Below, piece by piece: positions 25,917 to 36,294 of a stretch of DNA of 64,000 nt (the stretch's first letter is position 1; each line of letters begins with the position of its first letter). This DNA is from Winogradskyella sp. J14-2 (GTDB lineage: Bacteria > Bacteroidota > Bacteroidia > Flavobacteriales > Flavobacteriaceae), in NCBI RefSeq assembly GCF_001971725.1, contig NZ_CP019388.1, positions 124,001 to 188,000 on the forward strand. The letters are read 5' to 3'. Both the position numbers and the translations under genes were made by a program. Under the pieces are notes generated by a model that was not told where the DNA came from, did no database searches, and was given only the letters and a program-made list of their open reading frames with translations.

Positions 25917-26648
25917 TTAAAACTTTAATCCTTTAACGTCTCCCATATCAAGGTCAAAGACCAAGAACTTGTGTGTTGTTGGTAACTTGGCACCACTTTC
26001 TGTTGTAGTCCATTGGTCCCAAGACGCTTCAAGACCATCGATAGGCAGAATATCTACCCACATTTGAAAGCTTTTAGGCCGTCCGTTGTCATCCAAATGC
26101 CAGAGATATGAATCACCAGGAGTCGAGCCACCTTTGGTATAGGTAACCAGTAAGGATGGTTTGCCTTCTTCGGATATTACCAATCTACGTTCAGTACCTT
26201 TGTCAAAGACTTTGTATGGTGCCACCAACCAAAAGGAATCGTTATTAAAATAGTCTGTAGCTTTATTGATGTAATCTTGTTTTTCTACACCGTTGTACTC
26301 TTGTTGGCCAGCAAAGACTTTTGAGTTATCTGAATCATTAAAATCTAGAATTACCGTAATGGCATCCCATGATACTTCACAGGTATTATCTGTTTTGTAC
26401 CATTTATAATGGTGCCCTCCCTTAAAAGTCCATTCTAAATAATCCGTATTAAGGTAAGCTTCCTCATTTAACGCATTGAGCATTGTTGTTGCTAATTGAT
26501 CTGCTTTAGTCCCTTGTTGTCCTTGAGGCAGATCTTCGTTGTATTTGAGGTACATAAACCCAAAGAAAAGTAGGGTAGGTAATGTAAAGAACACTATGAG
26601 TCCTCCTATAATTTTAAAGATACGTTTGGTCTTTGAGGATTTTGGCAT
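25917..26648 (-). CDS. Membrane-anchored protein of unknown function
   Basis: A 243-residue protein with a basic N-terminus, one membrane segment (about 11-34, IIGGLIVFFTLPTLLFFGFM) and a large exported domain rich in Trp and Tyr (LEWTFKGGHHYKWYKTDNTC, SYLWHLDDNGRPKSFQMWVD). The pattern resembles lipoprotein-sorting-like or outer-membrane-related beta folds, but I do not recognise a family. It lies downstream of the S41 protease on the same strand with an 86-nt gap. Confidence 0.75.
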   Translation of the reverse strand: MPKSSKTKRIFKIIGGLIVFFTLPTLLFFGFMYLKYNEDLPQGQQGTKADQLATTMLNALNEEAYLNTDYLEWTFKGGHHYKWYKTDNTCEVSWDAITVILDFNDSDNSKVFAGQQEYNGVEKQDYINKATDYFNNDSFWLVAPYKVFDKGTERRLVISEEGKPSLLVTYTKGGSTPGDSYLWHLDDNGRPKSFQMWVDILPIDGLEASWDQWTTTESGAKLPTTHKFLVFDLDMGDVKGLKF

Positions 26649-26734
26649 TTTAAGGTTTTTAGCACTGCGAGTAATTGGTTTTTCAAAGTAGTGTGTTTTG
26701 AAAAAAACGGAATTACCCGTAATGTGTTGTACTA

Positions 26735-29700
26735 TTAATTGTCAGATTTGTAACCATTAGGTCGTTTCCAGCGTACAGGCGCTTTTGGTTCTGGTTGTAG
26801 TTGAAACTCATTACCTTTTAAAAGTTTTAATGCTTCTTGTACTGCGCGTTCTAATTGTGGGTCATTTCCTTTGGACGTTTCTTTAGGGTGTTGAATCACT
26901 TCAATATCTGGTGCCACCCCTTCACCTTCAACAGCCCATTTGCCATTTACATCATAGAAACCTCCACGAGGAGCCACCATGCGTCCACCATCAATGAATG
27001 GTGGTGTATCCCAAGTACCAACAAGGCCTCCCCAAGTTCTTGTGCCAATTAATGGTCCTAAGTTTTTCATTTTAAACATGTATGGTAATAAATCACCACC
27101 AGAACCAGCGCGCTCGTTAATTAGCATTACTTTTGGTCCCCAAATACCTGCAATAGGTGTGGTCCATGGGCGTTTATCACCAGCTTTACTATTAAAGTAA
27201 CCGTATATTTCTCTAGACATAATGTCCATCATATAATCTGCAGCAGAACCACCACCATTGTTTCGTTCGTCTATAACCACCCCTTTTTTATCTTGCTGAG
27301 CGAAGTAGTATCTGTTGAACGCTGTAAAACCTCCGCCACCAGTGTTTGGTACATAGACGTAAGCGAGTTTACCATTAGATAGTTCATCCACTTTACGACG
27401 GTTGCCTTCAATCCAATCTATACTTCTTAAGCCGCGTTCATTACTTACAGGTTTTACAAGTACGCTACGAGCATTGGTCAATGTTGGTTCTGAATTTACC
27501 ATTATAGTAATTTCTCGACCTGCAGTTTGCTCTAGTAAGGCGTAAGGATTTGTTTTGCTGTCTAGTGTTTTTCCATTAATTGCTAATATGTAATCCCCTT
27601 CTTTAATAGCAATGCCTGGTTTAGCCAAAGGCGCATCAATATTAGGATTCCAACGTTCACCTGTATATATTTTAGAAATCTTGAAGTTGCCATTTGTTTT
27701 TTCAAAATCACAACCCAACAATCCAACTGCTACACGGTCTACGTCAGGGAAATCACCACCAGAAACATAAGAATGTCCAACAGCAACTTCACCACTCATT
27801 ATATCCACAACGTAGTTTAAATCTGTTCTATGTCGTACATGGTCTATCCATGGTGCGTACCATTCGTAAACATCGTCCCATGGCGCACCATGCACATTAT
27901 CTACATATAGGAAGTCTCTCATATAGCGCCAGCCTTCTTTAAAAATTTGATGTGCTTCAGCTTTAGGATCTAACTTTATTTTGATATCAATCTTTAAATT
28001 GTCTTTTCCAGGTTTTGGTGGTGCAGATGTACTTGTTAATACCCAATTACCATTCTGAGAAAGCAAAATAGATTTTCTGTCGTTAGAGGCTACCATTTGA
28101 GACACGCTATCAGCAAAGTCCGAGGCTTTTTCTTTTTCAACATCATACTCATGTACTTTTAGTCCTCTAGCATTTGGAATAGCCTCAGCAATAAAAACCT
28201 TGTTTTCAGGCCCTTTAAGCAATGCTATATAGTTTCTATCAGGTAAGCTTAATGCTACAGCTCTATCGAAAATGCCATCTTCATCAATTGTTACCGTAAC
28301 ACCATCAGATGATTTTTTATCCTCTTTTTTATCATCCTTTTTATCCTCTTTCTTATCATCATTTTCCTTCTTTGCTTCCTCCATATCACTTTTAGGAAGG
28401 TTAGGTGCCTTGTCATCTTTACTTAAAACAATGGCGTATAAACTTCTGGTAAGATTGGCTGAAGGATCGTAATTACTCATGTCTAACCAACCACTTTGCA
28501 ATCCGTAATTGGTACTTGCTAGCGTGTAAAGGTACTTTCCGGACTTGTCCCATACTGGTGTGATGGCATCCGCTATAGGATCTGTAATCTGAATCACTTT
28601 TTTAGAGTCTATGTTGTAAACAAAAATGGCTTTAAAATGGTTGTCTTGTTGTTTTGCATATGCTATCCACTTGCTATCTGGTGACCAAACAGGATTCATA
28701 GAACGGTTAGGGTGTGCATATCGATCTGTATCAATCTTTTTCGTCTTTTTAGTTTCAAGATTTATAATCCAAACGTTATAATGTGTGTCTGTATAGGCGA
28801 TGTGCTTACCATCTGGTGACCAATCTGGTTGAAAGTAGAATGTTGGATTTGGCAACGAAATCGCTTCAGTATTGTCACCATTTTGATCTGCTAACATTAA
28901 TTGGTATTCGCCACTTTTATCAGAAAACCACGCAATTTTATCACCATTTGGTGACCATATAGGATTACGATCAGCAACACCTGGTGAGTTGGTAATATTT
29001 TTCCACGTACCGTTTTCTTTTGGTACGGTAAAGATTTCACCACGATGTTCAAAAATAGCACGCTTTCCCGTTGGCGAAACATTAGGATTTATTAATTGTC
29101 TGGCAGAAACATTATCCCATTTTGTTCTGTAGAAATTGAGATCTGCTTTAACATCAATATTTAATTGCTTTGTTTTGTTTGTTGAAGGATTGTAAACATG
29201 AAGATAACCACCTTGTTCGTAAATTAATTTATCGTTACTCGCGTCTAAACTTTTTACATCAAACTTTTTATGAAACGTGACTTGTTTTTCTTCTTTAGTT
29301 GAAGGATTAAAAGACCAGATGTTCATTGTGTAATCACGTTCGGACATAAAATACACCAGTCCGTTTAACCAAACAGGATCTAAATGACGCTCCTTTGTTG
29401 GTTGCGATGTTCTTACTAGGTCTTTTGTTTTTAAATCTACAACCCAAATAGGCATTGCTTGTCCGCCACGATAGTTTCTCCACTCGGCATCCCAACCTGT
29501 AATAGGAGTATAGGCGAGATGGTTGCCATCTGGTGACATTTCTCCATAAGCTGCTCTCGGAATATCTAACGCTTCTGGCATACCACCATCTGTAGAAACT
29601 GTGAAAAATTTATTGGTCATGGTTGGTTGCGCTTCTCTCCCTGAACGAAATAACACTTTGCCGTCTGGTGTCCATCCTTGCACAAAATCACCACCAGGAT

Positions 29701-30004
29701 GATAGGTAAGGCGTTTTGGTTCTCCACCTTCAGCAGGCATCACAAATACATCGACATTGCCGTCGTATTGCGCTGTAAAGGCAATTAGTTTTCCATCGTT
29801 AGAAAAATGAGGGTTGGATTCATAGCCTTCATCACTGGTTAATCGTATTGCTGTACCACCGTTTAAGGATGATTTCCAAAGATCGTTAGCATATACAAAG
29901 ACCACATCATCTCCATGAAGTGTTGGTTGTCTTAATAATTGTGTGCCTTGAGAAAACGAGAAAATAGAAGCGCATAGCGCTACAACTGCAATGTGATTTT
30001 TCAT
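26735..30004 (-). CDS. Tricorn-like S41 family peptidase
   Basis: A 1,089-residue protein with a signal peptide (ends near SFSQG). A seven-bladed-type beta-propeller follows (about 25-530), with repeats such as SPNGDKIAWFSDKSGEYQL and SPDGKHIAYTDTHYNVW. Next come a Lys/Asp/Glu-rich linker (about 555-585), a second beta region, a PDZ domain (GIAIKEGDYILAINGKTL) and the S41 catalytic domain with VVIDERNNGGGSAADYM and the nucleophile S968 (NERAGSGGD). It should be a periplasmic or surface peptidase that degrades peptides. A -7 box TATCTTTA lies at 30055-30048. Length and domain order match the bacterial tricorn homologue family. Confidence 0.93.
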   Translation of the reverse strand: MKNHIAVVALCASIFSFSQGTQLLRQPTLHGDDVVFVYANDLWKSSLNGGTAIRLTSDEGYESNPHFSNDGKLIAFTAQYDGNVDVFVMPAEGGEPKRLTYHPGGDFVQGWTPDGKVLFRSGREAQPTMTNKFFTVSTDGGMPEALDIPRAAYGEMSPDGNHLAYTPITGWDAEWRNYRGGQAMPIWVVDLKTKDLVRTSQPTKERHLDPVWLNGLVYFMSERDYTMNIWSFNPSTKEEKQVTFHKKFDVKSLDASNDKLIYEQGGYLHVYNPSTNKTKQLNIDVKADLNFYRTKWDNVSARQLINPNVSPTGKRAIFEHRGEIFTVPKENGTWKNITNSPGVADRNPIWSPNGDKIAWFSDKSGEYQLMLADQNGDNTEAISLPNPTFYFQPDWSPDGKHIAYTDTHYNVWIINLETKKTKKIDTDRYAHPNRSMNPVWSPDSKWIAYAKQQDNHFKAIFVYNIDSKKVIQITDPIADAITPVWDKSGKYLYTLASTNYGLQSGWLDMSNYDPSANLTRSLYAIVLSKDDKAPNLPKSDMEEAKKENDDKKEDKKDDKKEDKKSSDGVTVTIDEDGIFDRAVALSLPDRNYIALLKGPENKVFIAEAIPNARGLKVHEYDVEKEKASDFADSVSQMVASNDRKSILLSQNGNWVLTSTSAPPKPGKDNLKIDIKIKLDPKAEAHQIFKEGWRYMRDFLYVDNVHGAPWDDVYEWYAPWIDHVRHRTDLNYVVDIMSGEVAVGHSYVSGGDFPDVDRVAVGLLGCDFEKTNGNFKISKIYTGERWNPNIDAPLAKPGIAIKEGDYILAINGKTLDSKTNPYALLEQTAGREITIMVNSEPTLTNARSVLVKPVSNERGLRSIDWIEGNRRKVDELSNGKLAYVYVPNTGGGGFTAFNRYYFAQQDKKGVVIDERNNGGGSAADYMMDIMSREIYGYFNSKAGDKRPWTTPIAGIWGPKVMLINERAGSGGDLLPYMFKMKNLGPLIGTRTWGGLVGTWDTPPFIDGGRMVAPRGGFYDVNGKWAVEGEGVAPDIEVIQHPKETSKGNDPQLERAVQEALKLLKGNEFQLQPEPKAPVRWKRPNGYKSDN

Positions 30005-30088
30005 ATCTGGTTAGTTTTAATGGTGGTTATTAGTTGCTTGATGTAGCTAAAGATACGACATCCTTAAATTGAAAATTTTAAAACAATG

Positions 30089-31792
30089 TTAAAAACCAAC
30101 TGCAGTATCGTCGCCTCTATGATCTGCACCACCTTCTAATGTGCCATCATCCAAAACTAAAATACCGTCCACTTTACCGATAACAGGGGAGCGCTTTAAG
30201 TTAACGTTATAGCCCAAGGCTTCTAATTCTTTAATGCGTTTGTTGTCAAACCCATTTGGTTCCATTCGTATTTCATCAGGTAACCATTGATGATGAAAAC
30301 GTGGAGCATCAACTGCATTTTGCATTGTAAATCCAAATTCGTGCACATTCAGAATGGTTTGTAATACAGAGGTAATAATTGTAGATCCGCCAGGTGTGCC
30401 CACCGTCATGTAAAGTTCTCCTTCCTTTTCTACAATAGTTGGAGTCATGGAACTCAACATTCGTTTTTCTGGTGCAATGCTGTTAGCTTCTGCACCAATA
30501 AGGCCAAAGTAGTTTGGTTCGCCAGGCTTACTGCTAAAGTCGTCCATTTCGTTATTAAGAAAAAACCCTAATTCTTCGGCATACAATTTAGAACCATAGG
30601 CACCATTTAGTGTTGTGGTTACAGCAATGGCATTACCAAATTGATCTACGATAGAGTAGTGCGTGGTTTCATCACTTTCATAACCGACAATATTACCATG
30701 CGATAAAGAGTCAGATGGAGTCGGTTTTTCAAATGAGAAATTATTCATTCTATCTTGAAGATAGACATCACTCAATAAAGTTTCTGTTGGGATGTCTACA
30801 AAATCTGGATCTCCTAAATAGTAACTTCGATCTGCATAGGCACGCTTTTCGGCTTCCACGATAACTTGAATGGTTTTTAAAGCGTTGTGACCATAATCGT
30901 TTAAATCGAAGGGTTCAATCATTTTCATGATTTGCCCTAAGCAAATACCACCAGATGATGGCGGCGACATGGACGTCATGGTTAAATCATCATACTCAAA
31001 AGTTACAGGATTTCGCCATTTGGCTTCATATTTCTTTAAATCTTCAAGCGTAATGATACTGCCTTCAGATTGAAGAAATGATACGAGTATTTCTGAAGTT
31101 TTTCCTAAGTAAAATTCATTTCTTCCATGATCAGAAATGCGCTGAAGTGTTTGCGCTAAAGCTTTATTTCTTATTGTATCTCCGGCTTTAATAGATTTGT
31201 TGAATAGTATTTGTTTTTTGTTTACTTGAGTGAAAATGCTATCGTAAGCAGCGAATCGCTTTGCTTGTTTTTGGGTAACAACGAAGCCATTGTTTGCTAG
31301 TTCTATGACTGGTTTTAATACAGTTTTTACATCGAGCTTACCGTATTTTTGTTGGGCTTCAAAAATACCAGCAATTGTTCCTGGTACACCAATGGCCATG
31401 CTGCCAACAGTGCTTAGGTTTTTAATCACATTACCATTGTCATCGAGATACATATCCTTTGTTGAAGCCAGTGGAGCTTTTTCTCTGTAATCTAGTGCAC
31501 CTTTTGTACCATCTGCTAATCTAAAGACCAAAAAACCACCACCTCCAAGGTTACCAGCATAAGGGTAAGTAACAGCCAAAGCCATTTCGGTTGCCATCAT
31601 AGCATCAAAAGCATTGCCACCAAGTTTTAGAATTTGTACACCAATCTCAGAAGCCTCTTTTCTGGCACTAACAACCATTGCCTTTTCTGCAATAGTACCA
31701 CGCGTATTAACCTCTGTTTTTTGTTGTCTTGCTGCATCTTTACAAGCAATTAAGTTAAATAGAATTAATAATAAGGTAAAGCGGTTTTTCAT
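30089..31792 (-). CDS. ggt: Gamma-glutamyltransferase
   Basis: A 567-residue lipoprotein-type GGT: the signal LLLILFNLIAC gives a lipobox Cys near residue 17. The large-subunit motifs NLGGGGFLVFR and DYREKAP and the autoprocessing site T376-T-H-Y-S-I-V-D are present, with GGSTIITSVLQ near the end. The precursor cleaves itself before T376, which becomes the nucleophile; the enzyme removes gamma-glutamyl groups from glutathione and related compounds in the periplasm. Its start overlaps the stop codon of the ACP phosphodiesterase gene by 4 nt (ATGA), so the two are translationally coupled. Confidence 0.95.
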   Translation of the reverse strand: MKNRFTLLLILFNLIACKDAARQQKTEVNTRGTIAEKAMVVSARKEASEIGVQILKLGGNAFDAMMATEMALAVTYPYAGNLGGGGFLVFRLADGTKGALDYREKAPLASTKDMYLDDNGNVIKNLSTVGSMAIGVPGTIAGIFEAQQKYGKLDVKTVLKPVIELANNGFVVTQKQAKRFAAYDSIFTQVNKKQILFNKSIKAGDTIRNKALAQTLQRISDHGRNEFYLGKTSEILVSFLQSEGSIITLEDLKKYEAKWRNPVTFEYDDLTMTSMSPPSSGGICLGQIMKMIEPFDLNDYGHNALKTIQVIVEAEKRAYADRSYYLGDPDFVDIPTETLLSDVYLQDRMNNFSFEKPTPSDSLSHGNIVGYESDETTHYSIVDQFGNAIAVTTTLNGAYGSKLYAEELGFFLNNEMDDFSSKPGEPNYFGLIGAEANSIAPEKRMLSSMTPTIVEKEGELYMTVGTPGGSTIITSVLQTILNVHEFGFTMQNAVDAPRFHHQWLPDEIRMEPNGFDNKRIKELEALGYNVNLKRSPVIGKVDGILVLDDGTLEGGADHRGDDTAVGF

Positions 31793-32391
31793 GGCTCGAA
31801 TTGCTTTTTTAGTTCAATTAGTTTTGAGTTGCTGTAGGCTCTTAGTTCTTCAAAAAACAGGGTAAACTCATGTTCAAATTCTGAGTAGTATTCTTTTAGC
31901 TCCTTAGTAGCTTCATTCATTTTAGATTTGCCTTTTGTGCGTCTGTTCATACCGTTTAGAACTTGTTGAATCCCTTCAATTTTAGCATAACTCAAAAGCC
32001 AATTGCCTTCTATCATTAATGGTGCTAAATGTTTAAAGCGATCTGGTAAAATTTCAAAATTGTCATTAAGACTTTGATAAAAATGGTCTATGTATTTTGC
32101 TAGTGGTATGTTGGAGTAGTGCTTCCAGTTTTTTGCTAAGAAGTGATCGTAGAAAATATCGACGATAACTCCACTGTAATGCCCATAATTTTTGTGTAAT
32201 CGCTTGGTGCTTTGCCTAAAGATTGGATGTGCATCTGTAAAGGTATCAATAGCTCTGTGCAATAAAATCCCAGCCTGAATCTTTTCTGGATACAATTTGT
32301 ATTTATTACCTCTAATGCCGTCGGCAACAAAATTTCCGATGGTTAAAAGTTCGTCGTCTCCTGATAGATAAATGTGGGCTAGAAAATTCAT
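31789..32391 (-). CDS. Acyl carrier protein phosphodiesterase (AcpH family)
   Basis: A 200-residue protein starting MNFLAHIYLSGDDELLTIGN followed by FVADGIRG, the family signature. HRAIDTFTDAHPIFR and VDIFYDHFLAKNW contain the conserved His/Asp residues of this HD-like fold. The family removes phosphopantetheine from holo-ACP. The frame extends ten codons upstream, but the family pattern starts at the ATG at 32391. The gene lies first in a two-gene unit with ggt and diverges from glmM. Confidence 0.88.
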   Translation of the reverse strand: MNFLAHIYLSGDDELLTIGNFVADGIRGNKYKLYPEKIQAGILLHRAIDTFTDAHPIFRQSTKRLHKNYGHYSGVIVDIFYDHFLAKNWKHYSNIPLAKYIDHFYQSLNDNFEILPDRFKHLAPLMIEGNWLLSYAKIEGIQQVLNGMNRRTKGKSKMNEATKELKEYYSEFEHEFTLFFEELRAYSNSKLIELKKQFEP

Positions 32392-32437
32392 AGGTCCGAA
32401 TTTACAAATTCGTAATAACAAAATAGGATTAAGATAT

Positions 32438-32445
32438 TATATTTG
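32438..32445 (+). promoter_or_regulatory. -7 box of the glmM promoter
   Basis: TATATTTG, a full match to TAnnTTTG, lies 17 nt before the glmM ATG. A TTTG at the usual upstream distance is not evident. Confidence 0.5.
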
Positions 32446-32462
32446 CTCAAAATCAAAACTCT

Positions 32463-33851
32463 ATGACTTTAATTAAATCAATTTCAGGAATTCGTGGAAC
32501 TATTGGAGGTGCTGTTGAGGACAATTTAACGCCAATTGATGCTGTAAAATTTGCAGCAGCTTATGGTACTTGGTTAAAGCAACAACGCAATAAAGACAAC
32601 TACAGAGTTGTGGTTGGTAGAGATGCACGTATTTCTGGCGAAATGATTCAGAGTTTAGTAATGCATACCTTAGTTGGTATGGGAATTCATGTTATAGATT
32701 TAGGCTTATCAACTACACCAACTGTTGAGGTGGCTGTACCAATGGAACATGCAGATGGCGGTATTATTTTAACCGCAAGCCATAACCCAAAACAATGGAA
32801 TGCCTTGAAATTATTGAATCATAAAGGTGAATTTTTAAATGGAGTAGAGGGCAAGAAGATTCTAGATATTGCTGCTTCTAATGATATGACTTTTGCTGAG
32901 GTTGATGATCTTGGTAAGATTACCAAAAATGATGCTTACATCGATTTACATATCGATGAGGTTTTAAACCTTCCATTAGTAAATAAAAAGGCAATTGAAG
33001 CTGCAAATTTTAAGGTTGTAGTTGATGGTGTACATTCTACTGGTGGTATTGCGATTCCATTATTATTAGAGCGTTTAGGTGTTGAGCCTGTAAAGTTATA
33101 TTGTGAGCCAACTGGTCAATTTCCGCATAATCCAGAACCTTTAAAGGAGCATTTAGGTGATTTAGCAAAAGCTGTAGTTAAGGAGCATGCCGATTTTGGT
33201 ATCGTGGTCGATCCAGATGTAGATCGTTTGGCGTTTATGGATGAAAAAGGCGAAATGTTTGGTGAAGAGTATACTTTAGTCGCTTGTGCAGACTACGTAT
33301 TGAGTAAAAATTCTGGAAACACCGTAAGTAATATGAGTTCTACACGTGCCTTACGTGATGTTACCGAAAAGCATGGTGGAACCTATGAAGCCAGTGCAGT
33401 TGGTGAGGTAAATGTGGTAGAATTAATGAAAAAAAACAACGTAGTGATTGGTGGTGAAGGTAATGGTGGTATTATTTACCCAGAATTGCATTACGGTAGA
33501 GATGCTCTAGTAGGTGTGGCTTTATTTTTAAGCCTTTTAGCAGAAAAGAAAATGTCTGTAAGTGCATTGCGCGCCACGTATCCGAATTACTATATGAGTA
33601 AGAAGAAAATTCAATTGACACCACAATTAGATGTTGATGCCATTTTGAAGACTATGGAAACCAATTACAGTCATGAAACATTAACAACCATAGATGGTGT
33701 GAAGATTGATTTTGCCGATAGTTGGGTACACCTCAGAAAGAGTAATACCGAACCAATAATTCGTATTTATACTGAAGCGCAGTCACAAGAGGCTGCAGAT
33801 GATTTAGCAGATCGTTTTATTGCTGAAATAAAAGCTATCGCTAATATTTAG
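32463..33851 (+). CDS. glmM: Phosphoglucosamine mutase
   Basis: A 462-residue phosphohexomutase. It starts MTLIKSISGIRGTIGG. The phosphoserine is S106 in TASHNP, the metal loop is DPDVDRLAFMDE, the sugar loop is GEGNGG and the phosphate-binding loop near the end is RKSNTEPIIRIY. It converts glucosamine-6-phosphate to glucosamine-1-phosphate for cell-wall precursor synthesis; a phosphomannomutase role is the main alternative. A class V aminotransferase follows 12 nt later, probably co-transcribed. Confidence 0.88.
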   Translation: MTLIKSISGIRGTIGGAVEDNLTPIDAVKFAAAYGTWLKQQRNKDNYRVVVGRDARISGEMIQSLVMHTLVGMGIHVIDLGLSTTPTVEVAVPMEHADGGIILTASHNPKQWNALKLLNHKGEFLNGVEGKKILDIAASNDMTFAEVDDLGKITKNDAYIDLHIDEVLNLPLVNKKAIEAANFKVVVDGVHSTGGIAIPLLLERLGVEPVKLYCEPTGQFPHNPEPLKEHLGDLAKAVVKEHADFGIVVDPDVDRLAFMDEKGEMFGEEYTLVACADYVLSKNSGNTVSNMSSTRALRDVTEKHGGTYEASAVGEVNVVELMKKNNVVIGGEGNGGIIYPELHYGRDALVGVALFLSLLAEKKMSVSALRATYPNYYMSKKKIQLTPQLDVDAILKTMETNYSHETLTTIDGVKIDFADSWVHLRKSNTEPIIRIYTEAQSQEAADDLADRFIAEIKAIANI

Positions 33852-33863
33852 TATCTTTAGGTT

Positions 33864-35369
33864 ATGATTTCTGAAGCAACGACGCATAACACATCAACGC
33901 TTGAAGCTTATTTTGAGCAATTTAGAAAACACATTGTTGGTCAAGATCAGACATTTATGTCTCCTTTTGGTGAACAAAAAATAATTTATACAGATTGGAC
34001 AGCTTCAGGACGTTTGTATAGACCAATTGAAGAAAAGTTACTCAATGAGTTTGGGCCTTTTGTGGCTAATACGCATACTGAAACTACGGTATCAGGCACT
34101 GCCATGACAAAAGCGTACCACAAAGCTAAGCATATTATAAAAGACCATGTTAATGCCAACGAAGACGATGTGTTGATTGTTACTGGTAATGGAATGACAG
34201 GTGTGGTTAATAAATTTCAACGTATTTTGGGACTAAAAATCCCTGAAAACCTAAGAGATTATACAACTGTGCCAGATGAAATGCGACCTGTTGTTTTTAT
34301 CTCACATATGGAACACCATTCTAATCAAACCTCATGGTTAGAAACGATTGCCAAGGTAGAAGTAGTGCCACCAGACGATAACGGTTTATTCTGTTTGAAA
34401 AATCTTGAAGCATTGCTAGAACAGTACAAAGACAGAACATTAAAAATTTGTTCTATTGTTGGTGGGTCTAATGTTACAGGCATACAAACACCATATCACA
34501 AAGCAGCTAAGCTTATGCATCAGCACGGAGGTGTATGTTTTGTTGATTTTGCATGTTCTGCACCTTATGTAGACATCAATATGCATCCAGAGGATGAAGA
34601 CGAACAGCTTGATGCTATATTTTTCTCACCACATAAATTTTTAGGAGGACCAGGAACTTCTGGTGTGTTGGTTTTTAATAAGAAATTATACCATAATATG
34701 GTACCAGATTGTCCGGGAGGAGGTACTGTGAGTTGGACAAATCCTTGGGGAGAACATAAATACATCGATAATATTGAAGACAGAGAAGATGGTGGTACAC
34801 CAGGATTTCTTCAAACTATAAAAACAGCCTTATCTATTAAGCTGAAAGAACAAATGGGAGTTAGTAATATCCTTGAGCGCGAGCATGAGCTTATAGATAT
34901 TATTTTTGATAAGCTTCAACCGATTTCAAACATAAACATACTAGCAGGACAGCATAAAGACCGCTTGGGAGTTATTTCGTTTTATATCGATGATTTGCAT
35001 TACAACCTTGGTGTAAAATTACTGAACGATAGATTTGGTATACAAACTCGTGGAGGATGCAGTTGTGCTGGTACGTATGGACATTTTTTATTGCACGTAG
35101 ACCAGCAAACCTCTAAAGAACTTACCGACGAGATTTCTATTGGAGATCTGGTACGTAAACCAGGCTGGATTCGTATGTCTATTCACCCAACTACTACTAA
35201 TGAAGAGATTGCATATGTTTGTAATAGTATTGTTGACTTAGCCAAAAATCACCAAGAATGGGCTAAAGATTATGAATACTCTCGTTGTAATAATGAATTT
35301 ATTCATAAGTCTTTAATCGACAAGCCATGTAATGCTACTAATGTAGAAGGTTGGTTTAATTTAGATTGA
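33864..35369 (+). CDS. Class V aminotransferase (cysteine desulfurase-like)
   Basis: A 501-residue PLP enzyme. The PLP lysine is K258 in FFSPHKFLGGPGT. HMEHHSN and GGSNVTGIQTP fit the Csd/SufS-related fold, and a Cys pair lies in TRGGCSCAGTYGHFL. It is longer than typical cysteine desulfurases, and the substrate is unknown. The family is common in Flavobacteriaceae. It follows glmM by 12 nt. The next gene converges with it 8 nt beyond its stop. Confidence 0.85.
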   Translation: MISEATTHNTSTLEAYFEQFRKHIVGQDQTFMSPFGEQKIIYTDWTASGRLYRPIEEKLLNEFGPFVANTHTETTVSGTAMTKAYHKAKHIIKDHVNANEDDVLIVTGNGMTGVVNKFQRILGLKIPENLRDYTTVPDEMRPVVFISHMEHHSNQTSWLETIAKVEVVPPDDNGLFCLKNLEALLEQYKDRTLKICSIVGGSNVTGIQTPYHKAAKLMHQHGGVCFVDFACSAPYVDINMHPEDEDEQLDAIFFSPHKFLGGPGTSGVLVFNKKLYHNMVPDCPGGGTVSWTNPWGEHKYIDNIEDREDGGTPGFLQTIKTALSIKLKEQMGVSNILEREHELIDIIFDKLQPISNINILAGQHKDRLGVISFYIDDLHYNLGVKLLNDRFGIQTRGGCSCAGTYGHFLLHVDQQTSKELTDEISIGDLVRKPGWIRMSIHPTTTNEEIAYVCNSIVDLAKNHQEWAKDYEYSRCNNEFIHKSLIDKPCNATNVEGWFNLD

Positions 35370-35377
35370 ACAATTTT

Positions 35378-36271
35378 TTAATCCTTAAATGTTTCTGGGA
35401 CTTTATTGCGATGTTTCCAGCGTTTGTGCGTCCATAAATAATATTGCGGAGCTTCATTAATTTGTTGTTCAACGAGTTTAAAGAAGATATCTGTGATTTC
35501 GTAGTCTTTATAATCTTTAGGGTTTTCTGTAATTGTGGTGAACGTCGTTTCGTAAAAACCGCGTTTTAATCGTTTTACGCTAAAGAATACTACGGCCATA
35601 TCAAGCCTTTTAGCAAGCATTTCTGCGCCTGTATGCATCGGTACTTTTATACCCATAAATTCACTCCAGTGAAAGGCTTTATTTGCTTTTGGGGATTGAT
35701 CTGAAGCAAATCCGTTAATGGTAAGTTCGCCTTTTTTCTTTGATTCGGCTAAAACTGTAAATGTGTCTTTGGTTGTAATTAAGTGTGAGTTGTATTTGGC
35801 TCTAATACGCTTTATAAGTTTGTCGAAGTATTTGTTTCTTAGGCGTTTATATACGGCATATCCTTTATGTTGTATGTATGTTTGAAGTATAAAAACCCAC
35901 TCCCAACTGCCATAATGAGCACACATAAGCACAATACTTCTTTGTTTGCTTCCTAAATCATTTATCAATTCTACATTACTAAACTTGTAGCGTTTTTTCA
36001 TTTCAGATTCTGATATTGTCATGGACTTAATAGACTCTACAATCATATCGCATAAATGATGGTAAAATTGACTAGTAATCATTGCTATCTCCTTTTCGGA
36101 TTTATCAGGAAATACAAGGCGAAGATTTTCTTTTACAGTAGACTTTCTATAGCCGAAAATTTTATAAAGAAAAATATATAATACATCAGAGAGACCATAT
36201 AGTAATCTAAATGGTAAAATAGATATCAACCATAAAAAGGGATAAATAATAATGTAGGCTATAAGTTGCAT
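35378..36271 (-). CDS. LpxL/HtrB-like lysophospholipid acyltransferase
   Basis: A 297-residue protein with an N-terminal membrane segment (about 5-30) and the acyltransferase motif H119-YGSW-E124 (HX4E), plus GADQ-like FASDQSPK and the late MHTGAEMLAKR. The family transfers a secondary acyl chain to lipid A at the inner membrane. Its promoter shares a palindrome with the divergent rhomboid gene. Confidence 0.9.
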   Translation of the reverse strand: MQLIAYIIIYPFLWLISILPFRLLYGLSDVLYIFLYKIFGYRKSTVKENLRLVFPDKSEKEIAMITSQFYHHLCDMIVESIKSMTISESEMKKRYKFSNVELINDLGSKQRSIVLMCAHYGSWEWVFILQTYIQHKGYAVYKRLRNKYFDKLIKRIRAKYNSHLITTKDTFTVLAESKKKGELTINGFASDQSPKANKAFHWSEFMGIKVPMHTGAEMLAKRLDMAVVFFSVKRLKRGFYETTFTTITENPKDYKDYEITDIFFKLVEQQINEAPQYYLWTHKRWKHRNKVPETFKD

Positions 36272-36294
36272 AAAAGCGAGTTCGTTCTAAAGCG